NCBI GenBank assembly: GCA_963738205.1
Contig: CAVTVQ010000009.1
Location: 402,750 to 466,749, forward strand
DNA from: DATFQE01 sp963738205
GTDB lineage: Bacteria; Actinomycetota; Thermoleophilia; Gaiellales; Gaiellaceae
DNA length: 64,000 nucleotides
Direction: 5' to 3'
The notes below the pieces were generated by a model, which saw only the letters and a program-made list of their open reading frames with translations, was not told where the DNA came from and did not search any database. The position numbers were made by a program, and so were the translations under genes. This document shows positions 15,104 to 23,839 of the stretch, piece by piece. Position 1 is the first letter of the stretch. Each line of letters begins with the position of its first letter.

Positions 15104-17066
15104 GAAGGTCGTCCTTCCCGACTCGAGCGAACTCGAACTTCCCGAGGGCGCAACCGGCCTCGACGCCGCCCGCGCGATCGGGCCGAAGTTGGCCGAGCAG
15201 GCGGTGTTGCTCCGCTCGAACGGGCACGTGCAGGACCTGCGCCTGCCGCTCGACGACGGCCAGCAGATCCAGGTCCTGACCACCCGCGACACGGACGACC
15301 CCGACGCCCTCTACGTCCTGCGCCACTCGACGGCGCACCTGCTGGCCGAGGCGGTGCGGCGCCTGTACCCGGGCACGAAGATCGCGATCGGTCCCCCGAT
15401 CGAGAACGGCTTCTACTACGACTTCGAGTTCCCGGAGCCGATCGGCGAGGAGGCACTCGAGCGGATCGAGGAGGAGATCCGGAAGGAGCTGTCCGAGGGT
15501 CGCTCCTGGGAGCGCCGCGAGGTCTCGGCCGAGGAGGCGAAGCGCTTCTTCGCAGGGCAGGGCGAGGACTACAAGGTCGAGCTCGTCGACACCGCCGACG
15601 GCCCGATCTCGCTCTACACGCAGGGCGACTTCACCGACCTGTGCCGCGGCCCGCACCTGCAGAACTCGAGCCCGATCAAGGCGATCAAGCTCACCAACCT
15701 CGCGGGCGCCTACTGGCGCGGCGACGAGAAGAACACCCAGCTGACCCGGATCTACGGCACCGCGTTCTTCCGCCAGGAGGACCTGGACGCATACCTGGAG
15801 CGGCTCGACGAGGCGCGCCGGCGCGACCACAGGCGCCTCGGCACGCAGCTCGATCTCTTCCACCTCTCGGAGCACTCGCCCGGCTCGCCGTTCTGGCACC
15901 CGCGTGGGATGGTGATCTGGAACGTGCTCGAGGACCTGCGCCGGCGCGAGAACGCCAAGCGCGGCTACGAGGAGGTGAAGACGCCGCTCCTCTACGACAT
16001 CGAGACGTACATCACGTCCGGGCACTACGAGAATTACGCGGAGAACATGTTCTTCGTCCAGGGACACGAGGACCAGAAGCCGCTCGCCCTGAAGCCGATG
16101 AACTGTCCCGGGCACATGCTGCTCTTCGGCAGCCGGCTGCGCTCGTACCGCGACCTGCCGCTGCGCTATGCCGAATCCTCGACGCTCCACCGCGACGAGC
16201 GGGGAGGGACGCTGCACGGCCTCCTGCGTGTCAAGCACATCACCCAGGACGACGCGCACGTCTTCGTCACGGAGGAGCAGATCCAGCCTGAGATCGACGC
16301 GATGATCGCGTTCGCGCGTGACCTCTACGACCTGTTCGGCCTCACGCCTCGCGCCGAACTGTCGACCCGACCGGAGAAGCGCCTCGGCACCGACGAGCAG
16401 TGGGACCGGGCCGAGTCGGCGCTCGAGAACGCCCTGCAGCGACACGAGATGGAGTACGTGGTCAATCCGGGCGAGGGGACGTTCTACGGCCCCAAGATCG
16501 ACCTGCACATGACCGACGCGCTCGACCGCAGCTGGCAGATGGGAACGATCCAGCTCGACTACCAGATGCCGATGCGGTTCGACCTCACGTACATGGGCGC
16601 CGACAACGAGGAGCACCATCCCGTGGTCATCCACCGCGCGCTGCTCGGCTCGCTCGAGCGCTTCATCGGCATCCTGGTGGAGCACTACGGCGGTGCGTTC
16701 CCCGTCTGGCTCGCGCCCGTCCAGGTGCGGGTGATTCCGGTTGGGGAGGGTCACCGTGAGGGTTCCGCCGAGGTCGCCGAGGAGCTGCACGCGGCGGGCC
16801 TGCGCGTCGACGTGGACGACCGCGACGAGACCGTCGGGAAGCGGATCCGCGACGCCGAGGTCGAGAAGGTCCCGTACGTCGTCGTCTATGGCGATCGCGA
16901 GTCGCGCGACTCGCTGGCGGTGCGCGAGCGCGGCGGCGCGCAGTCGACCAAGAGCCTCGATGAGCTCCGCTCGGAACTGCTTGCTACGCTGTCTGCCTGG
17001 CAAGCAGGAGCGGATAGTTCCTCACCTCCCGAGCAGAGCTCAGGCGAGGTTCAACCGACCGGGTGA
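15102..17066 (+). CDS. thrS: Threonine--tRNA ligase
   Basis: Class II aminoacyl-tRNA synthetase of 654 residues that charges tRNA-Thr. Domain order is TGS (about 1-60, MKVVLPDSSELELPEGATG), the editing domain with HSTAHLLAEAVRRLYPG and IGPPIENGFYYDFEF, the catalytic core with the zinc/ATP site MNCPGHMLLFGS and motif 2 RDERGGTLHGLLRVKHITQDDAH, and the C-terminal anticodon-binding domain (about 550-640). ATG 15102 is preferred; an in-frame TTG at 15093 would add three residues. It heads a translation gene cluster with infC-rpmI-rplT. Confidence 0.97.
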   Translation: MKVVLPDSSELELPEGATGLDAARAIGPKLAEQAVLLRSNGHVQDLRLPLDDGQQIQVLTTRDTDDPDALYVLRHSTAHLLAEAVRRLYPGTKIAIGPPIENGFYYDFEFPEPIGEEALERIEEEIRKELSEGRSWERREVSAEEAKRFFAGQGEDYKVELVDTADGPISLYTQGDFTDLCRGPHLQNSSPIKAIKLTNLAGAYWRGDEKNTQLTRIYGTAFFRQEDLDAYLERLDEARRRDHRRLGTQLDLFHLSEHSPGSPFWHPRGMVIWNVLEDLRRRENAKRGYEEVKTPLLYDIETYITSGHYENYAENMFFVQGHEDQKPLALKPMNCPGHMLLFGSRLRSYRDLPLRYAESSTLHRDERGGTLHGLLRVKHITQDDAHVFVTEEQIQPEIDAMIAFARDLYDLFGLTPRAELSTRPEKRLGTDEQWDRAESALENALQRHEMEYVVNPGEGTFYGPKIDLHMTDALDRSWQMGTIQLDYQMPMRFDLTYMGADNEEHHPVVIHRALLGSLERFIGILVEHYGGAFPVWLAPVQVRVIPVGEGHREGSAEVAEELHAAGLRVDVDDRDETVGKRIRDAEVEKVPYVVVYGDRESRDSLAVRERGGAQSTKSLDELRSELLATLSAWQAGADSSSPPEQSSGEVQPTG

Positions 17067-17079
17067 CGAGGTTCAGTGA

Positions 17080-17103
17080 CCGCTGCCGCCTGCCAGCGGT
17101 TTT
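17080..17103 (+). terminator. Hairpin terminator / attenuator before infC
   Basis: CCGCTG-CCGCCTGC-CAGCGG followed by TTTTGTCGTTTT, 14 bases after the thrS stop and 44 before infC. It may simply end thrS transcription. infC-rpmI-rplT operons are commonly preceded by L20-responsive attenuators, so a regulatory leader role is possible. Confidence 0.7.
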
Positions 17104-17146
17104 GTCGTTTTCCAGGGAGGAACAAGCGAGTTTTGGTGAATAGCCT

Positions 17147-17836
17147 TTGAGGCCACGGCGGAGAGTCGAGCCGGATCGGACCCCAATTCCGCAGGTGCGG
17201 ATCAACGACGCGATTCGCGTCCCGCAGGTGCGGCTGATCGACGAGGATGGCTCGCAGGTCGGTGTCAAGCAGACCGCCGACGCGCTCGAGTATGCGTTCG
17301 GGAAGAATCTCGACCTCGTCGAGGTGGCGCCGCAAGCCCAGCCGCCGGTCGCCCGGGTCATGGACTACGGGAAGTACCGGTACGAGCAGGAGCAGAAGGC
17401 AAAGCTCGCGCGCAAGCACCAGTCACAGGTTCACGTCAAGGAGATCAAGCTCAGGCCGAAGATCGGAGTCCACGACTACGAGACCAAGAAGGGCCACGTC
17501 GTCCGCTTCCTCAACCAGCGGGCGAAGGTCAAGGTCACGATCATGTTCAGGGGGCGCGAGACGACGCACCCGGAGCGGGGTCGCGACCTGTTGATGCGGC
17601 TGGCGGAGGACGTCCGCGAGATCGGACAGGTCGAGTCGCCGCCTCTGCTCGACGGGCGCAACATGGTCATGGTCTTGGGCCCGACGAAGAACGCGGGAGT
17701 TGCCAGAGATGCCAAAGATGAAGACACACAGCGGAGCGAAGAAACGCTTCAAGCTCAGCGGGGCGGGCAAGATCCTGCGCCGTCGGGCGATGAAGAGCCA
17801 CTACCTCGAGAAGAAGTCGAGCAAGCGCAGGCGTAG
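17147..17836 (+). CDS. infC: Translation initiation factor IF-3, with C-terminal extension overlapping rpmI
   Basis: IF-3 binds the 30S subunit and checks initiator codon pairing. The N domain begins RINDAIRVPQVRLIDEDGSQ and the C domain contains KEIKLRPKIGVHDYETKKGH and VKVTIMFRGRETTHPERG. Start is TTG 17147. Conventional IF-3 ends near NMVMVLGPTK; here the frame continues another 45 or so residues (KDEDTQRSEETLQAQRGGQD...) and runs 128 bases into rpmI in a different frame. The 229-residue length compares with about 180 usually. Confidence 0.93.
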   Translation: MRPRRRVEPDRTPIPQVRINDAIRVPQVRLIDEDGSQVGVKQTADALEYAFGKNLDLVEVAPQAQPPVARVMDYGKYRYEQEQKAKLARKHQSQVHVKEIKLRPKIGVHDYETKKGHVVRFLNQRAKVKVTIMFRGRETTHPERGRDLLMRLAEDVREIGQVESPPLLDGRNMVMVLGPTKNAGVARDAKDEDTQRSEETLQAQRGGQDPAPSGDEEPLPREEVEQAQA

Positions 17837-17909
17837 CTTCCGCAAGGACGTTCCCGTCGCTGCGAGCGACACGCGTGAGATCAAGCGGCTGCTCGGAAGA
17901 GGTTCCTAG
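17709..17909 (+). CDS. rpmI: 50S ribosomal protein bL35
   Basis: A 66-residue L35 beginning MPKMKTHSGAKKRFKLSGAG, with the family's RRRAMKSHYLEKKSSKRRR core. The in-frame TTG at 17700 is rejected because L35 starts with MPKMKTH. It overlaps the infC extension by 128 bases and its stop directly abuts the rplT start, implying tight translational coupling. Confidence 0.96.
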   Translation: MPKMKTHSGAKKRFKLSGAGKILRRRAMKSHYLEKKSSKRRRSFRKDVPVAASDTREIKRLLGRGS

Positions 17910-18269
17910 ATGCCCCGCGTCAAGCGCTCGGTCCACGCGCGCAAGAAGCGGCGCAAGGTCCTCGGGGAGGCGAAGGGCTACTGGGGCCAGAAGCACTCGA
18001 GCTACCGCAAGGCGAAGGAGCAGGTCGAGCACTCGCTCGTCTACGCCTACCGGGATCGCAAGAACAAGAAGCGCGTCTTCCGGCGCCTCTGGATTCTGCG
18101 CATCAACGCAGCAGCTCGCGCCAACGGCCTGTCGTACAACCAGTTCATCGCCGGCTGCCGCAAGGCGGAGATCGAGCTCGACCGCAAGGTGCTCGCCGAC
18201 CTGGCCGTGAGCGACCCTGCCGCGTTCGGCAAGATTGCCGAGCAGGCCAAGGCCGCGCTGCAGAGCTGA
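17910..18269 (+). CDS. rplT: 50S ribosomal protein bL20
   Basis: A 119-residue L20 with MPRVKRSVHARKKRRKVLGE, then AKGYWGQKHSSYRKAKEQVE and NGLSYNQFIAGCRKAEIELD. It starts immediately after the rpmI TAG. L20 often represses its own operon by binding the leader mRNA; the hairpin at 17080-17103 is a possible target. Confidence 0.97.
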   Translation: MPRVKRSVHARKKRRKVLGEAKGYWGQKHSSYRKAKEQVEHSLVYAYRDRKNKKRVFRRLWILRINAAARANGLSYNQFIAGCRKAEIELDRKVLADLAVSDPAAFGKIAEQAKAALQS

Positions 18270-18288
18270 CGGCACGACTCCGCGGCGG

Positions 18289-19014
18289 GTGATCACCTCC
18301 CCGCACAACCCACGGCTACGGCTCGTCCGGCGCCTACACGGCCGACGGCAGCGCGAGCGCCTGGGGCTGTTCAGTTGTGAGGGCGAGGATTTGGTGGCGG
18401 CGGCGCTCGCGGCCGGCGTCGAGCCGGTCGAGGTGCTGGTCGACGCTGAGCGACCACCGGAGCTTCCTGGGCTGGCCGCAGTCGAGCCGGTCGAGCCGCG
18501 CCTGCTGGCAGAGGTGTCAGCGCTCGGTCATCCACCACGGGTCATCGCCGTGTTCAGGCGAGCCGACCTGCCGCGACTGGAGGAAGGCTCGGCGCCGCCG
18601 GTGGGCCTTGCGCTCTGGCATGTTGGCGATCCAGGCAACGTAGGCACGTTACTGCGGGCGGCGGACGGACTCGGTCCTGCGTTCGTCGCGCTGTCGGCCG
18701 GCTGCGCCGACCCGACCGGGCCGAAGGCATTGAGGGCCTCCGCGGGCGCCGTCTTCCGCGTCCCGCTCGGCCGCTTCGACGAGAGCCCGCGACCGCACAT
18801 CGCGCTGGTCGCCGGCGAGGGCGCGTCGCTGCCGGAGCTCCAGATCGGAGAGCGCGTGACGTTCGTCCTCGGCGCCGAGCGGGAGGGTCTGCCTGTCGAG
18901 GTGGTCGAGGCGTGTGACGGAAGCGCGCACATCCCGCTCTCTCCGCACGCCGAGTCCCTCAACGTCGCGATCGCAGGCGCGATCGCGTTGTACGAGTGGC
19001 GACGGCGAAGCTAG
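18289..19014 (+). CDS. TrmH/SpoU-family RNA 2'-O-methyltransferase
   Basis: A 241-residue SPOUT enzyme that methylates rRNA or tRNA ribose with S-adenosylmethionine. The N-terminal substrate-binding domain includes HNPRLRLVRRLHGRRQRERL and SCEGEDLVAAAL. The knotted SAM site comprises ADPTGPKALRASAGAVFRVP, FVLGAEREGLP and HIPLSPHAESLNVAIAGAIAL. GTG 18289 matches the family start (ITSPHNPRL). It follows rplT by 19 bases in the usual infC-rpmI-rplT-trmH-pheST order. Confidence 0.9.
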   Translation: MITSPHNPRLRLVRRLHGRRQRERLGLFSCEGEDLVAAALAAGVEPVEVLVDAERPPELPGLAAVEPVEPRLLAEVSALGHPPRVIAVFRRADLPRLEEGSAPPVGLALWHVGDPGNVGTLLRAADGLGPAFVALSAGCADPTGPKALRASAGAVFRVPLGRFDESPRPHIALVAGEGASLPELQIGERVTFVLGAEREGLPVEVVEACDGSAHIPLSPHAESLNVAIAGAIALYEWRRRS

Positions 19015-19196
19015 CTCTCGCGGCGTCGATCGGTTCGATCGCGCGGCTGTAGCCGCCGTTCGAGCCGGCCGAAGAAGCCGGGTCGCTCGTCGAGGTCGCT
19101 GATCCCGCGCTCGAGGAGCTCGCGCGAGACCTCCTCGCCGCGCTCGTCGAGGTCGCGCTCGGCGCGACGCGATCGTCGCCGTCGCCACAGCCTCAT
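19011..19196 (-). CDS. Small charged hypothetical protein, coupled to methyltransferase
   Basis: A 61-residue protein whose ATG overlaps the stop of the upstream methyltransferase (ATGA), strong contextual evidence for a real coupled gene. The sequence is Arg/Glu-rich (MRLWRRRRSRRAERDLDERG, then SDLDERPGFFGRLERRLQPR). No family recognised. It converges with the TrmH-like gene with a 4-base overlap. Confidence 0.55.
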   Translation of the reverse strand: MRLWRRRRSRRAERDLDERGEEVSRELLERGISDLDERPGFFGRLERRLQPRDRTDRRRES

Positions 19197-19927
19197 GCGG
19201 GCCTCCGCGCGATCCAGATGCTGTCCTCGCCGCCGCGCCAGCGGCTGCGGTCGAACCAGCCGTAGTGCGCCTCGATCTCGAACCCCGTCCCGAGCAGGAG
19301 CGAGCGCCACTCCTCGGGAGCGAGCCACGCGAGCGACATGGTCGTCTCGACCTCGCCGCCGCGCACGGAGAGGACGAGCCGGCGGTTCTCCTCGTCCCAC
19401 AGCGCGCGCTCGTAGATGCCGGGCTCGCGCTCGACCCAGCGTCCGTGCGTCTGATCGATGTCGTCCTTGCCCGGGGCGAAGACGTCGAAAGCGAGGCGGC
19501 CGCCCGGCGCGAGGAGGCGAACGATCGCGTCCAGCGCGGCGCGACGCTGCTCGTCGTCCTCCAGGTGGAGGAACGAGCGGAACGGACAGATCACCAGCTC
19601 CACCGGCCCCTCGACCGGAGGCTCACGCAGGTCGCCGACCCGCAAGTCGAGCCGGTCGGTGACACCCGCGAGCCGGGCACGCTCGGCGCACACGTCGAGC
19701 ATCCCGGCCGACGAGTCGACGCCGATCACCTGGATCCCCTCGGCTGCGATCGGAACCGCGATCCGGCCCGTCCCCACGCCGAGCTCGACGACCGGCGGCG
19801 TTGCGCGACGGGCCTCGTCGACGTAGAACGCGACGTCCTCGACGACGCTGCGGCTCCAGGGGTCGTAGAGCTCCGCGATCGCGTCGTAGGGGCTCGAATC
19901 GGCACGCATTCCGCTCATTCCCGACAC
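19193..19927 (-). CDS. Class I SAM-dependent methyltransferase
   Basis: A 244-residue methyltransferase of the Rossmann type. Motif I is VVELGVGTGRIAVPIAAEG, with the acidic post-I residue in VIGVDSS; the motif IV region is ELVICPFRSFLHLEDDEQRR, typical of the small-molecule/unknown-substrate Methyltransf_25 group. The start could be any of three nearby codons (MSGMSGMRADS). It interrupts the translation cluster in opposite orientation. Confidence 0.87.
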   Translation of the reverse strand: MSGMSGMRADSSPYDAIAELYDPWSRSVVEDVAFYVDEARRATPPVVELGVGTGRIAVPIAAEGIQVIGVDSSAGMLDVCAERARLAGVTDRLDLRVGDLREPPVEGPVELVICPFRSFLHLEDDEQRRAALDAIVRLLAPGGRLAFDVFAPGKDDIDQTHGRWVEREPGIYERALWDEENRRLVLSVRGGEVETTMSLAWLAPEEWRSLLLGTGFEIEAHYGWFDRSRWRGGEDSIWIARRPA

Positions 19928-20042
19928 AGTCCTGCCACAACTTTGCCGATAGGCTGAAACTGGAGGGAGGCAAGCGGCCGGCCCCAGGGGTGTGGGCCAT
20001 GGCCGGAAGGGCCGTCATCAGCCGCCTTGGTACAGTCGCAGC

Positions 20043-21038
20043 ATGGACGCGAAGGCGCTTGAAAGCGAGGCTCTAAGCGCGATTGCGGGGGCCGAGACCG
20101 CCGCTGAGCTCGACGACGCGCGCGTTCGCTACCTCGGTCGCAAGAGCGAGCTGAAGCAGGCGCTGCGCGAGGTGCGCGACCGCGAGACCGGGCAGGCCCT
20201 CAACAGCACCCGCGAGGCGATCGAGCGCGCCGTCGCCGACCGCCAGGCGGAGCTCGACCGGGCTGAGCTGGACCGCAGTCTCACCGAGGAGAGCGTCGAC
20301 GTCACGCTCCCCGGCACCGAGTACCCGCGCGGACACCTGCACCTGATCACGCAGATCCGGCGGGAGGTCGAGGACATCTTCCTCGGCCTCGGCTACATGG
20401 TCGTGGACGGCCGCGAGGTCGAGACGACGCACTACAACTTCGACGCGCTCAACATGCCGGAGAACCACCCGACGCGCTCGCCGCTGCACACCCTCTACCT
20501 CGATCCCGAGGTCGTGCTGCGCACGGAGACCTCGCCCTCGCAGATCCGCACGATGGAGGAGCGCGAGCCGCCGATCTACATGATCTCGAGCGGCCGCACG
20601 TACCGGCGCGACACGCCGGACGCCACGCATACGCCGATCTTCCACCAGGTCGAAGGGCTCGCGGTCGACCGTGGGATCACGCTCGCCGACCTGAAGGGCA
20701 CGCTCGCGTACCTGATGCGGGCGCTCTTCGGCCAGGACCGCGACGTGCGCTTCGCCACGCACTTCTTCCCATTCACCGAGCCGTCGATCGAGGCGTACGT
20801 GTCCTGCTTCCTCTGCAACGGCTCCGGTTGTCCGGTCTGCCGCCAGTCGGGCTGGATCGAGGTCGGCGGCGCGGGCATGGTCGACCCGAACCTGTTCGAG
20901 TTCGTCGGCTACGACCCCGAGGAGTGGACGGGCTTCGCCTTCGGCTGGGGGCTCGAGCGGATCGCCGTGCTGCGCCACGGGCTGCCCGACCTGCGCGAGC
21001 TGTGGCAGAACGACCTGCGACTGGCCGCGCAGTTCTAG
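20043..21038 (+). CDS. pheS: Phenylalanine--tRNA ligase alpha subunit
   Basis: A 331-residue catalytic subunit of the alpha2beta2 class II synthetase. The N-terminal coiled coil (1-85) is followed by the catalytic core with PGTEYPRGHLHLITQ, the motif 2 region TETSPSQIRTM, SSGRTYRRDTPDATHTPIFH and motif 3 FAFGWGLERIAVLRHGL. Start ATG 20043 fits the family N terminus; the longer GTG frame from 19992 is not conserved. pheT follows after 4 bases. Confidence 0.96.
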   Translation: MDAKALESEALSAIAGAETAAELDDARVRYLGRKSELKQALREVRDRETGQALNSTREAIERAVADRQAELDRAELDRSLTEESVDVTLPGTEYPRGHLHLITQIRREVEDIFLGLGYMVVDGREVETTHYNFDALNMPENHPTRSPLHTLYLDPEVVLRTETSPSQIRTMEEREPPIYMISSGRTYRRDTPDATHTPIFHQVEGLAVDRGITLADLKGTLAYLMRALFGQDRDVRFATHFFPFTEPSIEAYVSCFLCNGSGCPVCRQSGWIEVGGAGMVDPNLFEFVGYDPEEWTGFAFGWGLERIAVLRHGLPDLRELWQNDLRLAAQF

Positions 21039-21042
21039 CCGC

Positions 21043-23343
21043 ATGAAAGTCCCCGTCTCCTGGCTGCGCGACTACGTCGACACCTCCGCCTCGACCGAGG
21101 AGATCGCCGAGCGTCTCAGCATCTCGACGCTCGAGGTCGAGCGGATCGCGCGCCGCGGCGTGCCGGACCTCGACGGCAACCTCGGCCTCTATCGGGTCGG
21201 CCGCGTCGTCGAGGCCGGGAAGCATCCGAACGCCGACCGCCTGCAGCTCTGCCGCGTCGACGTGGGGGAGGGGGAGCCGCGCCAGATCGTCTGCGGCGCC
21301 TGGAACTTCGGCTCCGGCGCCACCGTCGCCGTCGCCCTTCCGGGCGCCGTGCTGCCCGACGGCCAGAAGCTCGAGAAGGCGAAGCTTCGCGGCGAGGTCT
21401 CGGACGGGATGATCCTGTCTGAGCGCGAGCTCGAGCTCGGGCAGGATCACAGCGGAATCCTCGTCCTCGGCGAGCCCTACGAGCCGGGGACGCCGCTCGG
21501 CGAGGTCCTGCCGCTCGGCGAAGAGGTGCTGGAAGTCGAGACGACGCCAAACCGCCCTGACCTGCTCTCCGTCTACGGCATAGCGCGCGAGGTCGCTGCG
21601 CTCACGAGCGGCGAGCTGAAGCCGATGCCCGGCTCGTCCGAATCTCAGGCTCGGAGGGCTGGGGACGAGCCGATGGAGGTCGCGGTCGAGGATCCGGAGG
21701 GCTGCCCGGTCTACATCGGCCGGCTCTTCCGCGACGTCGGGATCGCGCCCTCGCCGCCGTGGCTCAAGGCCCGGCTGATGGCGGCGGGCCAGCGTCCCAT
21801 CTCGAACGTCGTCGACGTGACCAACTACGTCATGCTCGCGCTCGGCAGCCCGCTGCACGCCTTCGACGCCGACAAGCTCCCCGCGCCGCGCATCGTCGTC
21901 CGCCGCGCCCGCTCCGGCGAGGAGATCCGCACGCTGGACGGCGTCGTCCGCAGGCTCGACGCGCGCGACCTGCTGATCACCGACGGCGAGCGCCCGATCG
22001 CGCTCGCCGCGATCATGGGCGGCGAGGAGACCGAGGTCACGGACGAGACTACGAGCGTCCTATTGGAGGCCGCCAACTTCGAGCCGGTCGGGATCCTGCG
22101 CAGCTCCGAGCGCCTGCGGCTGCGCACGGAAGGCTCGAACCGGTGGGAGAAGGGCGTCGACCCGCACCTCGCCCGCCCGGCCGCGGTGCTGGCGACGGAG
22201 CTCATCCTCGAGACGGCCGCCGCCCGCTGGGTCGGAGAAGGCGAAGCGATCGCCGAGCTGCTGCCGTCGCCTGCGATCCACCTCCGCCCCGAACGTGTGA
22301 ACGCGATCAACGGGCTCGAGGTCGAGCCGGCCGAGCAGCAGGACATCCTCACGCGACTCGGCTTCGACCTGACGGACGACTGGACCGTGACCGTTCCGAC
22401 CTGGCGGGCCCGCGACGTGACGCGCGAGGTCGATCTGGTCGAGGAGGTCGCGCGCATGCGCCTGGACGAGATTCCGTTCACGCTGCCGCTGCGCCGAGCG
22501 ACATTCGGGCGCCTCAGCAAGGAGCAGCGGCTCCGCCGCGTCGTCGAGGACGTCCTCGTCGGGTCCGGCTTCTCCGAGGCCTACACCTGGAGCCTCCAGG
22601 CAGCCGATCGCGACCCCGAAGCGCTGACGGTGCCCGAGCCGATCTCGGCCGAGCTGGCCGTGCTGCGCACGACCCTGCTCGACGGGCTGGTCGACTCTGC
22701 CCGCCACAACCTCGACCTCGGCGCCGACCGGGTCGCGCTCTTCGAGATCGCGCGCGTCTATCTACCCAGCAGCGAGCAGCTGCCCGAGGAGCGCTGGCGT
22801 GTCGGCGGGATCACGAGCGGCGGCTTCTTCGCCGCCAAGGGTGCGGTCGAGGCGCTGCACGACACACTCAAACTCGAGCCGCGCTTCGAGCGCACCGAGG
22901 AGCCGTTCCTGCACCCGGGGAAGGCGGCCCGCGTCGAGTCGGGCTGGGTCGGCGAGCTGCATCCCGCGCTCGGGGCGGAGGGCTTCGGCGCCTTCGAGCT
23001 CGACCTCGAGACGCTCTTCGCGCACGTGCCGGAGAGGATCGCCTACGAGGACGTCATCACCTACCCGTCGCTGCGCCAGGATCTCGCCATCGTGGTCGAC
23101 GAAGACGTGCCTGCGGGCGCGCTCGTCGAAGCAGCCCGCGCTGCCGTGCCCGAGCTGCGCGACGCGCGGATCTTCGACGTCTATCGCGGCGACCCGGTTC
23201 CCGCAGGCCGGAAGTCGGTTGCGCTCGCGCTCGCGTTCCAGGCGCCCGACCGGACGCTGTCGGACGAGGAGGCTGCTGAGATGCGCGCTCGGATTGTCGA
23301 GGATCTCGAGGAACGCTTCGGCGCGGAGCTCAGAGGCTCGTAG
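21043..23343 (+). CDS. pheT: Phenylalanine--tRNA ligase beta subunit
   Basis: A 766-residue subunit with the standard order: N-terminal MKVPVSWLRDYVDT, OB-type tRNA-binding domain (GRVVEAGKHPNADRLQLCRV), B3/B4 editing domain (VVDVTNYVMLALGSPLHAFD), B5 domain, and the C-terminal FDX-ACB anticodon-binding domain (DVITYPSLRQDLAIVVDEDV). It works with PheS. Its 3' end overlaps the convergent cNMP-binding gene by 14 bases. Confidence 0.96.
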   Translation: MKVPVSWLRDYVDTSASTEEIAERLSISTLEVERIARRGVPDLDGNLGLYRVGRVVEAGKHPNADRLQLCRVDVGEGEPRQIVCGAWNFGSGATVAVALPGAVLPDGQKLEKAKLRGEVSDGMILSERELELGQDHSGILVLGEPYEPGTPLGEVLPLGEEVLEVETTPNRPDLLSVYGIAREVAALTSGELKPMPGSSESQARRAGDEPMEVAVEDPEGCPVYIGRLFRDVGIAPSPPWLKARLMAAGQRPISNVVDVTNYVMLALGSPLHAFDADKLPAPRIVVRRARSGEEIRTLDGVVRRLDARDLLITDGERPIALAAIMGGEETEVTDETTSVLLEAANFEPVGILRSSERLRLRTEGSNRWEKGVDPHLARPAAVLATELILETAAARWVGEGEAIAELLPSPAIHLRPERVNAINGLEVEPAEQQDILTRLGFDLTDDWTVTVPTWRARDVTREVDLVEEVARMRLDEIPFTLPLRRATFGRLSKEQRLRRVVEDVLVGSGFSEAYTWSLQAADRDPEALTVPEPISAELAVLRTTLLDGLVDSARHNLDLGADRVALFEIARVYLPSSEQLPEERWRVGGITSGGFFAAKGAVEALHDTLKLEPRFERTEEPFLHPGKAARVESGWVGELHPALGAEGFGAFELDLETLFAHVPERIAYEDVITYPSLRQDLAIVVDEDVPAGALVEAARAAVPELRDARIFDVYRGDPVPAGRKSVALALAFQAPDRTLSDEEAAEMRARIVEDLEERFGAELRGS

Positions 23344-23746
23344 CGGCGACGCGCTCGGCGAGCGCCTCGAGCACCTTGATCTGCACCTGCGGCGTGTGGT
23401 CGAGCAACCGGCGGAAGTTCTGCTCCGAGACGACCAGCGCCCGCACGGGCGTCGTCGTCTTCACGGTCGCCGTGCGCGGCGTCTTCGTGACGAGCGCGAT
23501 CTCGCCGAGGAAGTCTCCCGGTCCGAGCGTCCCGATCTTGCGGCGCTTCCTGCGCACCTCGGCGCTCCCGTCCATCAGGACGAAGAACTCACGCCCCGAC
23601 GCGCCTTCCTTCGTCAGCACCTTGCCCTCGGGCAGATCGATCTCGTCAGCGATCTGCGCGATCTCGCCCAGCTCCTTCTTGGAGCAGCGGGAAAACAGGG
23701 GCACGCGCTTCAGCGCCTCGATCTTTGCGTTCTTCCGCAGAGCCAC
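23330..23746 (-). CDS. Cyclic-nucleotide-binding-domain protein
   Basis: A 138-residue protein made almost entirely of one cNMP-binding beta-roll. The phosphate-binding cassette is LGPGDFLGEIALVTKTPRTATVK, recognisable by GEIAL and RTATV. There is no helix-turn-helix, unlike CRP-type regulators, so it is probably a stand-alone sensor or protein-interaction module. It follows the common family start MALRKNAKIEALKRVPLFSRCSKKEL. Confidence 0.9.
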   Translation of the reverse strand: MALRKNAKIEALKRVPLFSRCSKKELGEIAQIADEIDLPEGKVLTKEGASGREFFVLMDGSAEVRRKRRKIGTLGPGDFLGEIALVTKTPRTATVKTTTPVRALVVSEQNFRRLLDHTPQVQIKVLEALAERVAATSL

Positions 23747-23839
23747 GGAGGCGAGAGTCTACGGTGACGCGGCGCGCAATCCAACCCCCGGTCGCATTCG
23801 TACCCCAGGAGCATTCGCAAACCGACACGAGGGGGACCG

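Noticed and set aside
15084..17003. Long antisense frame opposite thrS (639 codons)
   Set aside because: A typical shadow frame of a GC-rich gene; the thrS strand has all the synthetase motifs.
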